A stretch of DNA of 7,709 bases from a bacterium (GCA_021781185.1 JAJXXI010000244.1:1-7709); one strand, 5' to 3'; shown: positions 1-6,234, numbered from the stretch's first letter. The notes: generated by a model from the sequence alone, not told the origin. Program-made: numbers and translations.

Positions 1-568
1 CGTTGGTTTTCCAGATCAACTTCTCCGAGTCCGGCAGGAGCGACACGAATTCCAGCGCGGTGGGCAGGTGAATGGTCGGTTCGCCGCCCAGAACCATGAC
101 GGTGCGCGCGCCGTTCTGCAATGCGGCTTCCGCCTGCGCCGCCATCGTGGCGGCATCGAAGCCGAGGCCCGCGCGCGGATTCCAGCTTTCTTTGCCGGTG
201 ATGCAGAAATCGCAGCGCAGATCGCAGCCGCTCAAGGCCACGGAAAACGTCGGCATCAATTCAAGCTCATCCGAGACTTCGACCTGGGCGGAAAAGAAAC
301 GTGCCTCCGCTCCCGCATGGCACAAGCCGGTTTCGCCCGCGAGCCGGTTCACGCCGCAGTCGTGCGCGCACAGCCGGCAGTCCGTCAGGGCTGCGCGGGC
401 CTCAGCCGTCCGCTGGCGGGCAAGAGCGGAGCGCGTGATGCCCGGGAGCGCCGGCCTCTGGCCGGCGTTTTTTTCGGCAACGGCGACACGCCGGCCAGAG
501 GCCGGCGCTCCCAGCAGAGCGGTGGCGCGCGGCGTCGGCAACCGGCAGTCCTGTTGGGTGCAACTCAT
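1..568 (-). CDS. PflX-like radical SAM protein, 3' end cut by the window edge
   Basis: The first 189 residues are visible and the frame is open at position 1. Residues 115-122 (CDLRCDFC) form the CxxxCxxC motif that binds the radical SAM [4Fe-4S] cluster, and GGEP at 161-164 matches the SAM-binding GGE motif. Upstream, Cys64, Cys67, Cys71 and Cys83 form a second cysteine cluster (CRLCAHDCGVNR, then GETGLC), as in homologues of pyruvate formate-lyase activating enzyme grouped as PflX (COG1313). The substrate is unknown; the family is expected to start radical chemistry by reductive SAM cleavage in the cytoplasm. The ATG at 568 overlaps the TGA of the upstream rhomboid-like gene as ATGA, indicating translational coupling and supporting this start. 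Residues about 19-42 are encoded by a palindromic repeat and are probably a dispensable insertion. Family assignment is firm; the specific function is not. Confidence 0.88.
   Translation of the reverse strand, partial: MSCTQQDCRLPTPRATALLGAPASGRRVAVAEKNAGQRPALPGITRSALARQRTAEARAALTDCRLCAHDCGVNRLAGETGLCHAGAEARFFSAQVEVSDELELMPTFSVALSGCDLRCDFCITGKESWNPRAGLGFDAATMAAQAEAALQNGARTVMVLGGEPTIHLPTALEFVSLLPDSEKLIWKTN
444..512. repeat. REP/BIME-like double palindrome inside a coding region
   Basis: Two perfect 25-bp inverted arms (444-468 and 488-512) flank a 19-nt T-rich centre. Each arm is itself a hairpin: CGCCGGCC, a 3-nt loop (tct or aga), then GGCCGGCG. The element is 69 bp, exactly 23 codons, and lies in frame in the radical SAM gene, where it adds Ala/Gly/Pro/Arg-rich residues between the start codon and the first cysteine cluster. 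Nested palindromes arranged head to head resemble REP pairs mobilised by RAYT transposases. No second copy occurs in the window, so its repeat status is inferred from structure. Confidence 0.8.
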
Positions 569-1221
569 AACTCAAGCCGGCTCATGCGTTCCGAGTGCGC
601 GACGCAACTGGCGCGGCTCATCAGCCATTTCTGTTTCAGCCAGAGATAAACGAAGCCGGTCAATCCGCCCGACGCCATGATGAGCGCCGTGACCAGTCCC
701 GCCGTCAGAAACATGATGACCAGGCTGATGGCTGCGGCACCCAGGACCAGTTTCCAAACCGTGATTTCTCCGAAGATGAACAGGTTGATGATCTCGCGAC
801 CACATAGAAAACCCCAGGCGATCAGCAGGCCGAACATCATGGGCGCGGCTCCGGTCAACGGCATGGGGTTGGAGAATTGCAGCAGCACCTTGGCCACGCC
901 GGCACCGGCCGTCGCCACGAGGCAATAGATCCAGAGATGGCCGCGCGACCAGTGTCGTTCCAGCATTCCGCCCAGCATGACCAGCGCGATGCTGTTCATG
1001 ATGAAATCCGTGAGGCCGAATGGCAACAAAGGATAGGTCACCAGCCGCCAGACTTGGCCGCCCCAAAATTTTGGCCCGCTCAATGTCAACCAGTCATACA
1101 GGTCAAAGGCATGAACCAAGTTGCCGACGATTGCCGCCAGATATGCCAGCGCAAGCAGGCTGAGCACCACCTTCACGCCGGACGTCAACAAAGCCAAAAA
1201 TCGTTGCCATGCATACTTCAT
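565..1221 (-). CDS. rhomboid-fold membrane protein lacking catalytic residues (pseudo-rhomboid)
   Basis: This 218-residue hydrophobic protein has several membrane segments (roughly 15-36, 72-88, 96-115, 122-140, 155-174 and 175-195). The segment WRLVTYPLLPFGLTDFIMNS at 58-77 corresponds to the L1/TM2 signature of rhomboids (WRLVTY, with the later Asn kept as Asn76). The TM4 nucleophile motif GxSG is GAAP (124-127), so the serine is Ala126. The TM6 segment MASGGLTGF (182-190) keeps the small-residue pattern but has no catalytic histidine. It is therefore probably not a protease; inactive rhomboids commonly act as membrane chaperones or trafficking factors. Its ATG lies 3 nt after the stop of the 73-residue gene, and its TGA overlaps the radical SAM start, so it sits inside the sigma-factor operon. 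The rhomboid fold is likely; the role is unknown. Confidence 0.78.
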   Translation of the reverse strand: MKYAWQRFLALLTSGVKVVLSLLALAYLAAIVGNLVHAFDLYDWLTLSGPKFWGGQVWRLVTYPLLPFGLTDFIMNSIALVMLGGMLERHWSRGHLWIYCLVATAGAGVAKVLLQFSNPMPLTGAAPMMFGLLIAWGFLCGREIINLFIFGEITVWKLVLGAAAISLVIMFLTAGLVTALIMASGGLTGFVYLWLKQKWLMSRASCVAHSERMSRLEL

Positions 1222-1224
1222 GAT

Positions 1225-1446
1225 TCAGCCGCCAAAGAGGTTTTTCCACCAGGAGCGCAATTGCGGCGGATGGATGTCGGTGGAATTTTTTTGCAGCCGC
1301 TGCGCAATTTCGGGCGGCACGGCAGTTTGCGCGGCGTCGAAGCGCAGCAATTCCTCGGCGCTGGCAAACTCCTTGGTCAGGTTCGTCTGGGTTTGCTGTT
1401 CCTCGATGTGTTCCTGCTTCTGGGAAAGTTTGGTTTGTTGTTTCAT
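1225..1446 (-). CDS. small soluble protein encoded next to the ECF sigma factor, unknown function
   Basis: A 73-residue protein I do not recognise. The N-terminal third is rich in Lys, Gln and Glu and likely helical. It is followed by EELLRFDAAQTAVPPEIAQRL (residues about 30-50), which looks like two short helices joined at a Pro-Pro, and an aromatic basic tail ending in SWWKNLFGG. There is no signal peptide, membrane segment or cysteine, so it is not a ZAS-type or membrane-spanning anti-sigma factor. The ATG at 1446 is chosen over an upstream TTG (1461) because GAGGAG lies 7 nt before it. That site overlaps the stop of the sigma gene, and the rhomboid-like gene begins 3 nt downstream, so the three are co-translated. 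Its position suggests regulation of the sigma factor, or a link between it and the membrane; this is inference only. Confidence 0.75.
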   Translation of the reverse strand: MKQQTKLSQKQEHIEEQQTQTNLTKEFASAEELLRFDAAQTAVPPEIAQRLQKNSTDIHPPQLRSWWKNLFGG

Positions 1447-1453
1447 ACGGCGT

Positions 1454-1459
1454 CTCCTC
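1454..1459 (-). promoter_or_regulatory. Shine-Dalgarno site of the 73-residue protein
   Basis: GAGGAG on the minus strand, 7 nt before the ATG at 1446 and overlapping the TGA of the sigma gene (1460-1458). It is the only strong, correctly spaced ribosome binding site in front of a recognised gene in the window. It decides the start of the small protein and indicates coupling to sigma-factor translation. Confidence 0.75.
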
Positions 1460-2018
1460 AAAGAGTTTTCTCAAAATGCGCGGCAAAAGCCTTGCGGGCG
1501 CGATGCAGCTTGCCGCGCACGGCGTCGGCGGACTGGCCGACGAGCGCGGCGATTTCGTCATAGCTCAGTTCCTCGTCCGCGACGAGCAGCAGCAGCAGCC
1601 GGTATTCGTCTGACAACGCGTCGAGCGATTTCTGGATGTGCTGGCCGAGTTCCTTGGTCTCCAGCACGCGCAACGGGGAATCGGTTTTGGCCGGTGTGGT
1701 TTCCCAGATGGCATCATCGGAATTGGCCTGAACATGACGATGGTTCCAGGACTGGCAGAGGTTCTGGCAATGGTTGATGGCGATGCGATAAAGCCAGGTG
1801 CGCACGGAGGCTTCGCCGCGAAATTGATCCAGGCGGCGGAACGCTTTCAGAAACACATCATGCGTGGCATCCTCGGCCTTTTGCGGATCGCCCAAGAAAC
1901 GCAGCGCGAGATAATAAATCGCCCGGCTGTGTTCGTCATAGAGGTCGGCCAGATCCTGAGCCGCCCAAGCAGGCGGCGTTTTGGCCCCAATACTTTCGCA
2001 TGCAACCGGTTCATTCAT
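1458..2018 (-). CDS. ECF-type RNA polymerase sigma factor (sigma-70 family, RpoE-like)
   Basis: This protein of 186 residues, typical ECF length, directs RNA polymerase to a stress or envelope regulon. Region 2 spans DLADLYDEHSRAIYYLALRF, then GDPQKAEDATHDVFLKAFRR and FRGEASVRTWLYRIAINHC, including the core-binding and -10 recognition helices. Region 4 (SLDALSDEYR, then ELSYDEIAALVGQSADAVRG and KLHRARKAF) is the helix-turn-helix for the -35 element. A polar linker of about 40 residues separates the two. A CTG run encodes five leucines in region 4. The ATG at 2018 is preferred; an in-frame GTG at 2030 is possible, and a stop just upstream of it rules out longer forms. Neither has a good ribosome binding site. 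No recognisable anti-sigma gene follows; instead come the small soluble protein and the pseudo-rhomboid. Confidence 0.93.
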   Translation of the reverse strand: MNEPVACESIGAKTPPAWAAQDLADLYDEHSRAIYYLALRFLGDPQKAEDATHDVFLKAFRRLDQFRGEASVRTWLYRIAINHCQNLCQSWNHRHVQANSDDAIWETTPAKTDSPLRVLETKELGQHIQKSLDALSDEYRLLLLLVADEELSYDEIAALVGQSADAVRGKLHRARKAFAAHFEKTL

Positions 2019-2111
2019 GAGAACTTTCACTGCGGATTAGACCGGGCTGCCGCGGGAGTGTCACGTCGCCTCCTGCGGTTAATTAAATGTGCCACCGCCA
2101 CGGTTCCGAGG
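2019..2111 (-). promoter_or_regulatory. leader region of the sigma-factor operon with a candidate promoter
   Basis: This is the longest gap in the minus-strand gene run. On the minus strand it contains GGAACC (2107-2102), resembling the -35 element of many ECF promoters, followed after 14 nt by TTTAAT (2087-2082), five of six matches to a sigma-70 -10 hexamer. Either reading would put the start of transcription near 2075, consistent with a separate and possibly autoregulated sigma operon. A perfect AGGAGG (2074-2069) follows but serves a GTG that is out of frame with the sigma gene. No convincing terminator for the upstream gene was seen. Promoter assignment is weak. Confidence 0.3.
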
Positions 2112-2912
2112 TCAGCGCCGGATTTTAACTGCAAGCTGGCTCGCGCCCATGGCCGGTTTCGTGCCGGATTTGCCGGGTTGAACCGTCTTTCCGCCTTTCA
2201 ACCGCCCCAGCCGCTCGGCCGCCCGCCGCGAGACTTCCGCTTCCGGAAAGCGCGCCACGAGGTCTTCCATGATCGCCAGTGCCGAATCCACATCGTTGGT
2301 TTTGTTCAAATGCCAGTCGGCCAGCCGCGTCAGCGCGGCCACGACTTGCTCGTCCGGCACGCCGGGGGAATTGCAGAAATGGTTCAAGGTCATTTCCGCC
2401 CCGGGCAGATCGTTCATGTCCTCGGCCTGGATGTTGGCCAGCAGCATCACGCCCTTGAAATCATTGGGAAACCTGGCCAGTTGTTCGCGAATCGCCACGA
2501 TGGCTTCCAGCGGCCGGCTGGCTTTGCGCTTGGAAATGGCGGCGGAATAAGCCGGCTTCCGCTCGGGCGGTTCATTGCCGCCATCAAATAAGTTCGTCAA
2601 CGGACTGACCAGAAAGCCGGCGAGGTGTGGCGTCCAGAGGATGCTCAGGACACTGCCGGCCACGGCCACCGAACCCACCAGCAGAAATACCAGTCCCGAA
2701 TTGGACTCCACGGAACCCGGCTGCAGTAAATCCTGAATTCTGTGGACCAGCAGGATTTCGCCGCCCAGCAATCCGCCCGTGAGCAGCGTTTTGAAGACAA
2801 ACGCCGTCGGGCTTTCGCTGTTTTGCCACGCGCGCCAGACCAGCCAAACCAGAAACGCCGCTCCGGCCAGCGACAGCGTGGCGTCCAGCACCAGTTTCCA
2901 AGTCAGGCTCAT
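2112..2912 (-). CDS. membrane protein with three N-terminal membrane segments and TPR-like helices
   Basis: A 266-residue protein of unknown function. Hydrophobic segments lie at about 6-27, 38-57 and 72-104, followed by a soluble C-terminal part. Residues about 121-236 are helical with two TPR-like repeats: EAIVAIREQLARFPND, then MLLANIQAEDMNDLPGAEMTLNHF; and AALTRLADWHLNKTNDVDSA, then LAIMEDLVARFPEAE. Such repeats usually mediate protein contacts, so it may be a membrane-anchored scaffold. The tail (240-266) is basic and low in complexity. The ATG at 2912 is chosen because it begins directly before the first membrane segment; an in-frame TTG at 2951 is possible. It lies 46 nt after yraN and probably belongs to the same transcript. 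Confidence 0.75.
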   Translation of the reverse strand: MSLTWKLVLDATLSLAGAAFLVWLVWRAWQNSESPTAFVFKTLLTGGLLGGEILLVHRIQDLLQPGSVESNSGLVFLLVGSVAVAGSVLSILWTPHLAGFLVSPLTNLFDGGNEPPERKPAYSAAISKRKASRPLEAIVAIREQLARFPNDFKGVMLLANIQAEDMNDLPGAEMTLNHFCNSPGVPDEQVVAALTRLADWHLNKTNDVDSALAIMEDLVARFPEAEVSRRAAERLGRLKGGKTVQPGKSGTKPAMGASQLAVKIRR

Positions 2913-2958
2913 GGCTGTGGAAAAGCTCAACCGCTCTGCCCGCCGGCGCAAGCTAATT

Positions 2959-3387
2959 TCAGTCGTAGCGGTAGGGCTTGCTCAGCGAAAAGGTATTTGG
3001 CAAATGCCGGATTTCACGCACCTCGCCGTCCCGCAACAGCACCTCCACGATGTCAAAACGGAATTTCACCGGCGGATTTTTCAGGAGCTTGAGATAATCC
3101 AGCGCGGTCTGCGACAGCAGTTTCCGCTTGCGCGCATCCACGGCTGCGGCCGGCCGTGTCCAGTCCTCGGACGAGCGGGTTTTCACTTCCACAAAGGCAA
3201 GGCAATCACCGTCGCGGAAGATCAAATCAATCTCACCGCGCGCGGACCGGAAATTGGCGGTGAGAAACTTCAGGCCGGCCTGTTGCAAAAACCTTTTTGC
3301 CGCACACTCGCCCAGTTCGCCGCGCCGCAAATGCTCCGGCTTATCTTTGCCGGTGAACTTTGCCTTCAGCTTTTCCAGCAGATTCAT
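2959..3387 (-). CDS. yraN: YraN/UPF0102 family nuclease-fold protein
   Basis: A 142-residue protein of normal family length. It shows the UPF0102 signature: RRGELGECAAKRFL (21-34), RGEIDLI (50-56), FVEVKTR (65-71), a basic stretch RKRK (86-89) and FDIVEV (111-116). Asp54, Glu67 and Lys69 match the PD-(D/E)XK-like active-site pattern of the fold, so a DNA-processing role is plausible, although the cellular function is not settled. yraN is often found beside rnhB, as here: the ATG lies 4 nt after the rnhB stop with no visible ribosome binding site, suggesting coupled translation. Family assignment is confident. Confidence 0.92.
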   Translation of the reverse strand: MNLLEKLKAKFTGKDKPEHLRRGELGECAAKRFLQQAGLKFLTANFRSARGEIDLIFRDGDCLAFVEVKTRSSEDWTRPAAAVDARKRKLLSQTALDYLKLLKNPPVKFRFDIVEVLLRDGEVREIRHLPNTFSLSKPYRYD

Positions 3388-3391
3388 TCAG

Positions 3392-4045
3392 TCAGAGCAG
3401 TTCCGGCTCTTTTGCCTTTAGCGGTGCAAAGGATTTCCGGTGAATCGGGCAGGGGCCGTGTTTTTCGATGGCCGCGAGATGCTTGACCGTGCCATATCCT
3501 TTGTGCCCGGCAAAACCATATTCAGGAAACTGCGCATGATATTCCAGCATCCGCCGATCGCGGGTGACTTTGGCGAGGACGCTTGCGGCGGCGATGGAGT
3601 AGCTGCGCGCATCGCCTTTCACGATGGCGGTCTGCGGCACACACAGGGTTTTCACCGGACGGCCATCCACCAGCGCGTGTGGCGGCAGCGGCTGCAACTG
3701 CGCCAGCGCATCGTTCATCGCGCGATGCGTGGCTTGAAGAATGTTGATTTCGTCAACCACCGCCGCATTGACTTGGGCGATGGCAAATTCGACTTCCCCG
3801 CAGTGAGTGAGAAATTCAAAATAAGTTTCACGCTGCGTTTCGGTGAGCTGCTTGGAGTCGTTCAGGCCGGCCAGTCCGGCGGGAAGACCTGAATCCGCCC
3901 AGTGCGGCGGCAGGATGGCGGCAGCGGCCACGACCGGTCCCGCGAGCGGACCGCGCCCGGCTTCATCCACGCCGGCGACGCGCGTGACGTTCTGCTGCCA
4001 GAGGACGCGCTCGAATTCAAAACGGTCGAGGTGCTTTGCAGTCAT
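3392..4045 (-). CDS. rnhB: ribonuclease HII
   Basis: This 217-residue enzyme cleaves the RNA strand of RNA-DNA hybrids and incises at single ribonucleotides left in DNA, in the cytoplasm. The family motifs appear in order: GVDEAGRGPLAGPVVAAA (25-42), LNDSK (61-65), HALVDG (123-128), VKGDARSYSIAAASVLAKV (142-160) with TRDRRM, and GYGTVKHLAAI followed by GPCPIHRKSF near the C-terminus. The metal-binding acidic residues are Asp27, Glu28, Asp127 and Asp145, matching Asp16, Glu17, Asp108 and Asp126 of the E. coli enzyme. The gene looks intact. The ATG follows the mtnP TAA with no intervening base, so it must be read by coupling or re-initiation; no ribosome binding site is visible. Confidence 0.97.
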   Translation of the reverse strand: MTAKHLDRFEFERVLWQQNVTRVAGVDEAGRGPLAGPVVAAAAILPPHWADSGLPAGLAGLNDSKQLTETQRETYFEFLTHCGEVEFAIAQVNAAVVDEINILQATHRAMNDALAQLQPLPPHALVDGRPVKTLCVPQTAIVKGDARSYSIAAASVLAKVTRDRRMLEYHAQFPEYGFAGHKGYGTVKHLAAIEKHGPCPIHRKSFAPLKAKEPELL

Positions 4046-4906
4046 TTAAAGATATTTCGCCAGCAACGGTTTCAATTCGGCGACGGTTTTCTTCGGCCAC
4101 AGTTTCCGGTCGGTCATGATGGCGTTTTTGAGCGCCGTGTGCGTTTTCCAGCCGGGTGCCGCCGGGATTTGGGCGATGGCTTGCGCGACGACTTTTTTGG
4201 CGGTGTCGGCATTGCGATGGAGGTTGGTGAGAATCATTTCAAGCGTGACGTGTTCGTCCTTCTTCCAACAATCGTAATCGGTGGCCATGGCGAGCGTGGC
4301 GTAGGCGATCTCGGCTTCACGGGCGCACTTGGCTTCGCCCAGATTCGTCATGCCGATCACGTCGTAGCCCGCGCGATGATTGGCGAGCGATTCGGCGCGG
4401 GTGCTGAAGGCTGGTCCTTCCATGCAGACATAGGTGCCGCCGTCATGCACCCTGGCACCGGCTTTGCGCGCGGTGCGCAGCAAGATTTGCCGGAGTTCCT
4501 CGCAAATCGGCGAGGCGAAGGCGACATGAGCGACAATGCCCCGTCCGAAAAAGGTGTGGCCGGCCGATTGTTTCGTGCGGTCGAGGAATTGATCAATCAC
4601 GACGATGTCGCAGGGTTTATATTTCGCCTGCAACGAACCGACCGCGCTGACGCTGATGATCCATTGCACGCCGAGCTTCTTCATCGCCCAGATGTTGGCG
4701 CGGTGGTTCAACTCGCTGGGCAGAATGCGGTGGCCGCGTCCGTGGCGTGGGAGAAAAACGACGTCGCGTCCGGCAAGCTTGCCGGTGAGAAAAGCGTCGG
4801 ACGGCGTGCCGAATGGAGTTTTAACCGTGACCCACTTCTGATGCGTGAACCCTTCAATGTGGTAAAGTCCCGTGCCGCCGATAATGCCGATCTTGTGTGT
4901 AGCCAT
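4046..4906 (-). CDS. mtnP: S-methyl-5'-thioadenosine phosphorylase
   Basis: This 286-residue enzyme splits methylthioadenosine, the by-product of polyamine synthesis, with phosphate into adenine and 5-methylthioribose-1-phosphate for methionine salvage. Motifs: GIIGGTGLY (7-15) and PRHGRGH (53-59) for phosphate, NHRANIWAMKKLGV (67-80), ISVSAVGSL (84-92), GGTYVCMEGPAFSTRAES (156-173), IGMTNLGEAKCAREAEIAYA (184-203), and ATDYDCW (208-214). The Asp210/Asp212 pair in the last motif is the usual mark of 6-aminopurine specificity, favouring MTA phosphorylase over a guanosine/inosine phosphorylase. It is the first gene of the minus-strand run and is divergent from pilT across 185 nt, where its promoter should lie. 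No strong ribosome binding site was found. Confidence 0.95.
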   Translation of the reverse strand: MATHKIGIIGGTGLYHIEGFTHQKWVTVKTPFGTPSDAFLTGKLAGRDVVFLPRHGRGHRILPSELNHRANIWAMKKLGVQWIISVSAVGSLQAKYKPCDIVVIDQFLDRTKQSAGHTFFGRGIVAHVAFASPICEELRQILLRTARKAGARVHDGGTYVCMEGPAFSTRAESLANHRAGYDVIGMTNLGEAKCAREAEIAYATLAMATDYDCWKKDEHVTLEMILTNLHRNADTAKKVVAQAIAQIPAAPGWKTHTALKNAIMTDRKLWPKKTVAELKPLLAKYL

Positions 4907-4920
4907 GGGAAACTTTTAAC

Positions 4921-4947
4921 CGCGAAACTCATGAAAGACACGAAAAT
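4921..4947. repeat. short 9-nt-period degenerate repeat upstream of mtnP
   Basis: Three tandem 9-nt units fit the consensus crygaaanw (cgcgaaact; catgaaaga; cacgaaaat), preceded by ttttaac and followed by an A-rich stretch. It lies in the mtnP leader, in the intergenic region shared with pilT. Similar 'aaccgcgaaa...acacgaaa' tracts are, to my recollection, scattered in intergenic DNA of several environmental phyla; that comparison was not tested here. No coding or promoter role is evident. Confidence 0.4.
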
Positions 4948-5076
4948 AAAACCGTCCGTTCGCTTCATGGGAACGACAACCTTTTGGCTGGCGGCGGTGC
5001 GGCTGAGTTCCTGCAAGAACGGTCTGGCCATCGGCGACTCAGGTCTATTTTCTCATCTGGTGTTCGGCTGGGATTG

Positions 5077-5082
5077 TATTAT
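5077..5082 (+). promoter_or_regulatory. candidate -10 box of pilT
   Basis: TATTAT matches five of six positions of the sigma-70 -10 consensus. No good -35 element is present at the right distance. Initiation from it would fall near 5089, three nt before the pilT ATG, giving a nearly leaderless message; this fits the absence of a ribosome binding site. Confidence 0.25.
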
Positions 5083-5091
5083 CCTGCGCGC

Positions 5092-6180
5092 ATGGAACTC
5101 TTCAAAAAAATTCTCAAGATTGCCGTTGATGGCCTGGCTTCGGACATCCATATCAAGATCGGTGCCCCTGTCATTTTCCGCATCAACCGTGAACTCGTCG
5201 CCGTCGAATGCCCCATGCCCACGGCGGCCTGGATGAACAGCGTGGTGGAACAGATGTTGCCGGTGCATTTGAAGAAACGGCTGGAAGAGGACCGCGAAGT
5301 GGATTTTTCCTATTTTATTCCGGAAGTCGGCCGTTTCCGCACCAATCTGTTTCAACAGCGCGGCCAGTGGGCGCTGGCCATGCGCCATGTAAAGAGTCAT
5401 GTGGCGAGTTTTGAGGAACTCGGCCTGCTGGAGCAGATCAAGTCCATCGCGGACTCGCCGCGCGGCATCGTCCTGGTGGCCGGTTCCACCGGTTCCGGCA
5501 AGTCCACAACCCTAGCAGCGATGATTGAGCATATCAACGCCAATTCCAAAAAACATATCATCACGCTCGAAGATCCCATCGAGTTTGTGTTCGAGGACAA
5601 TCAATCCGTCATCGAACAGCGGGAAGTCGGCCTGGACACATCTTCCTTTCATCACGCGCTCAAGCACGTGCTGCGGCAGGACCCGGACATTATCATGCTC
5701 GGCGAAATGCGCGACGACATCAGCTTCGGCGCGGCCATGAGCGCCGCAGACACCGGGCATCTCGTTTTATCCACGCTGCACACCACCACGGCCGCGCAAT
5801 CCATCACGCGCATCCTGGACTTTTTCAAGGCGGATGAACGGGAACAGGTCCGCCGCCAGCTTGCCGGCACGTTGCGCGGGGTGATTTGCCAGCGCATGGT
5901 GCCCACTGTGGACGGCAAAATGACGCCGGCCATGGAAATCATGGTCAATTCGCCGTTGATCCGGAAGATGCTCGAGGAAAACCGGCTGGATAAACTGACG
6001 GCCGCCATCGAAACCGGCGCGGACGACGGCATGCTGACCTTTAACCAGTCGCTGCTGCACCTCGTAAAATCCGGGCGCGTCACCGAGAAGGAAGCCATGG
6101 CCAAGGCCAGTAATCCGCAGGCGTTGGAAATGAATCTCAAGGGAATCTTCCTCAACGAAGGCGGTCGCATCGTCGGCTAA
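5092..6180 (+). CDS. pilT: type IV pilus retraction ATPase PilT
   Basis: This 362-residue cytoplasmic hexameric ATPase is expected to drive pilus depolymerisation for twitching motility and DNA uptake. The N-terminal PAS-like part contains the family signature ASDIHIKIGAPV (16-27). The core has Walker A GSTGSGKS (131-138), the Asp box ITLEDPIEF (157-165), Walker B DPDIIMLGEMRD (197-208), and the His box AADTGHLVLSTLH (218-230), followed by GVICQRMVP. Length and motifs agree with PilT; the paralogue PilU is less likely but not excluded, since no pilin, PilB or PilC gene is nearby. The ATG at 5092 is chosen because it starts the conserved N-terminus; the frame extends upstream to 4984 without family similarity. 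No ribosome binding site is visible. Confidence 0.95.
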   Translation: MELFKKILKIAVDGLASDIHIKIGAPVIFRINRELVAVECPMPTAAWMNSVVEQMLPVHLKKRLEEDREVDFSYFIPEVGRFRTNLFQQRGQWALAMRHVKSHVASFEELGLLEQIKSIADSPRGIVLVAGSTGSGKSTTLAAMIEHINANSKKHIITLEDPIEFVFEDNQSVIEQREVGLDTSSFHHALKHVLRQDPDIIMLGEMRDDISFGAAMSAADTGHLVLSTLHTTTAAQSITRILDFFKADEREQVRRQLAGTLRGVICQRMVPTVDGKMTPAMEIMVNSPLIRKMLEENRLDKLTAAIETGADDGMLTFNQSLLHLVKSGRVTEKEAMAKASNPQALEMNLKGIFLNEGGRIVG

Positions 6181-6202
6181 TTGTCCACGGCGGAACGAAT
6201 TG

Positions 6203-6234
6203 CCCGGTTGACTAATCATCAACCGGGTTTATCG
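6203..6234 (+). terminator. probable intrinsic terminator of pilT
   Basis: CCCGGTTGA (6203-6211) and TCAACCGGG (6219-6227) form a perfect 9-bp stem with a 7-nt loop, followed by a T-rich stretch (tttatcgtcttt). It begins 22 nt after the pilT stop. The T tract is interrupted, so termination may be partial. The same palindrome overlaps the candidate rrf2 promoter and could also be an operator. Confidence 0.6.

Noticed and set aside
444..512. Reading the palindrome as a transcription terminator
   Set aside because: It lies inside an open reading frame with convincing domains downstream. Read in the gene's direction it is not followed by a T run, and its structure is two nested hairpins in opposite orientation.
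68..680. Plus-strand frames opposite the radical SAM gene
   Set aside because: The minus strand carries the CxxxCxxC and GGEP motifs and an ATGA-coupled start; the plus-strand frames show nothing recognisable.
1578..1602. CAG/CTG trinucleotide run in the sigma gene as a microsatellite
   Set aside because: It is only about five units and encodes leucines in a helix of region 4 where leucines are normal for the family.
877..2591. Long plus-strand open frames opposite the rhomboid, sigma and TPR genes (877-1563, 1121-1777, 1638-2591)
   Set aside because: Their translations are rich in Arg, Ala, Gly and His without domain signatures and oppose genes with clear family motifs or membrane segments.
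4971..4980. GAACGACAAC near pilT, resembling a half-site of the porin operators
   Set aside because: There is no matching inverted half at the expected distance, so an 8-nt match by chance is more likely than an operator.
4984..5091. A longer N-terminus for pilT starting at 4984
   Set aside because: The added residues have no PilT similarity, and the conserved family start coincides with the ATG at 5092.
3902..5236. A plus-strand open frame of 444 codons, the longest in the window
   Set aside because: It lies antisense to mtnP and the start of rnhB, crosses the intergenic region and enters pilT in another frame. Its translation shows no recognisable motif, while the genes it opposes are unmistakable. 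High G+C makes such shadows common.
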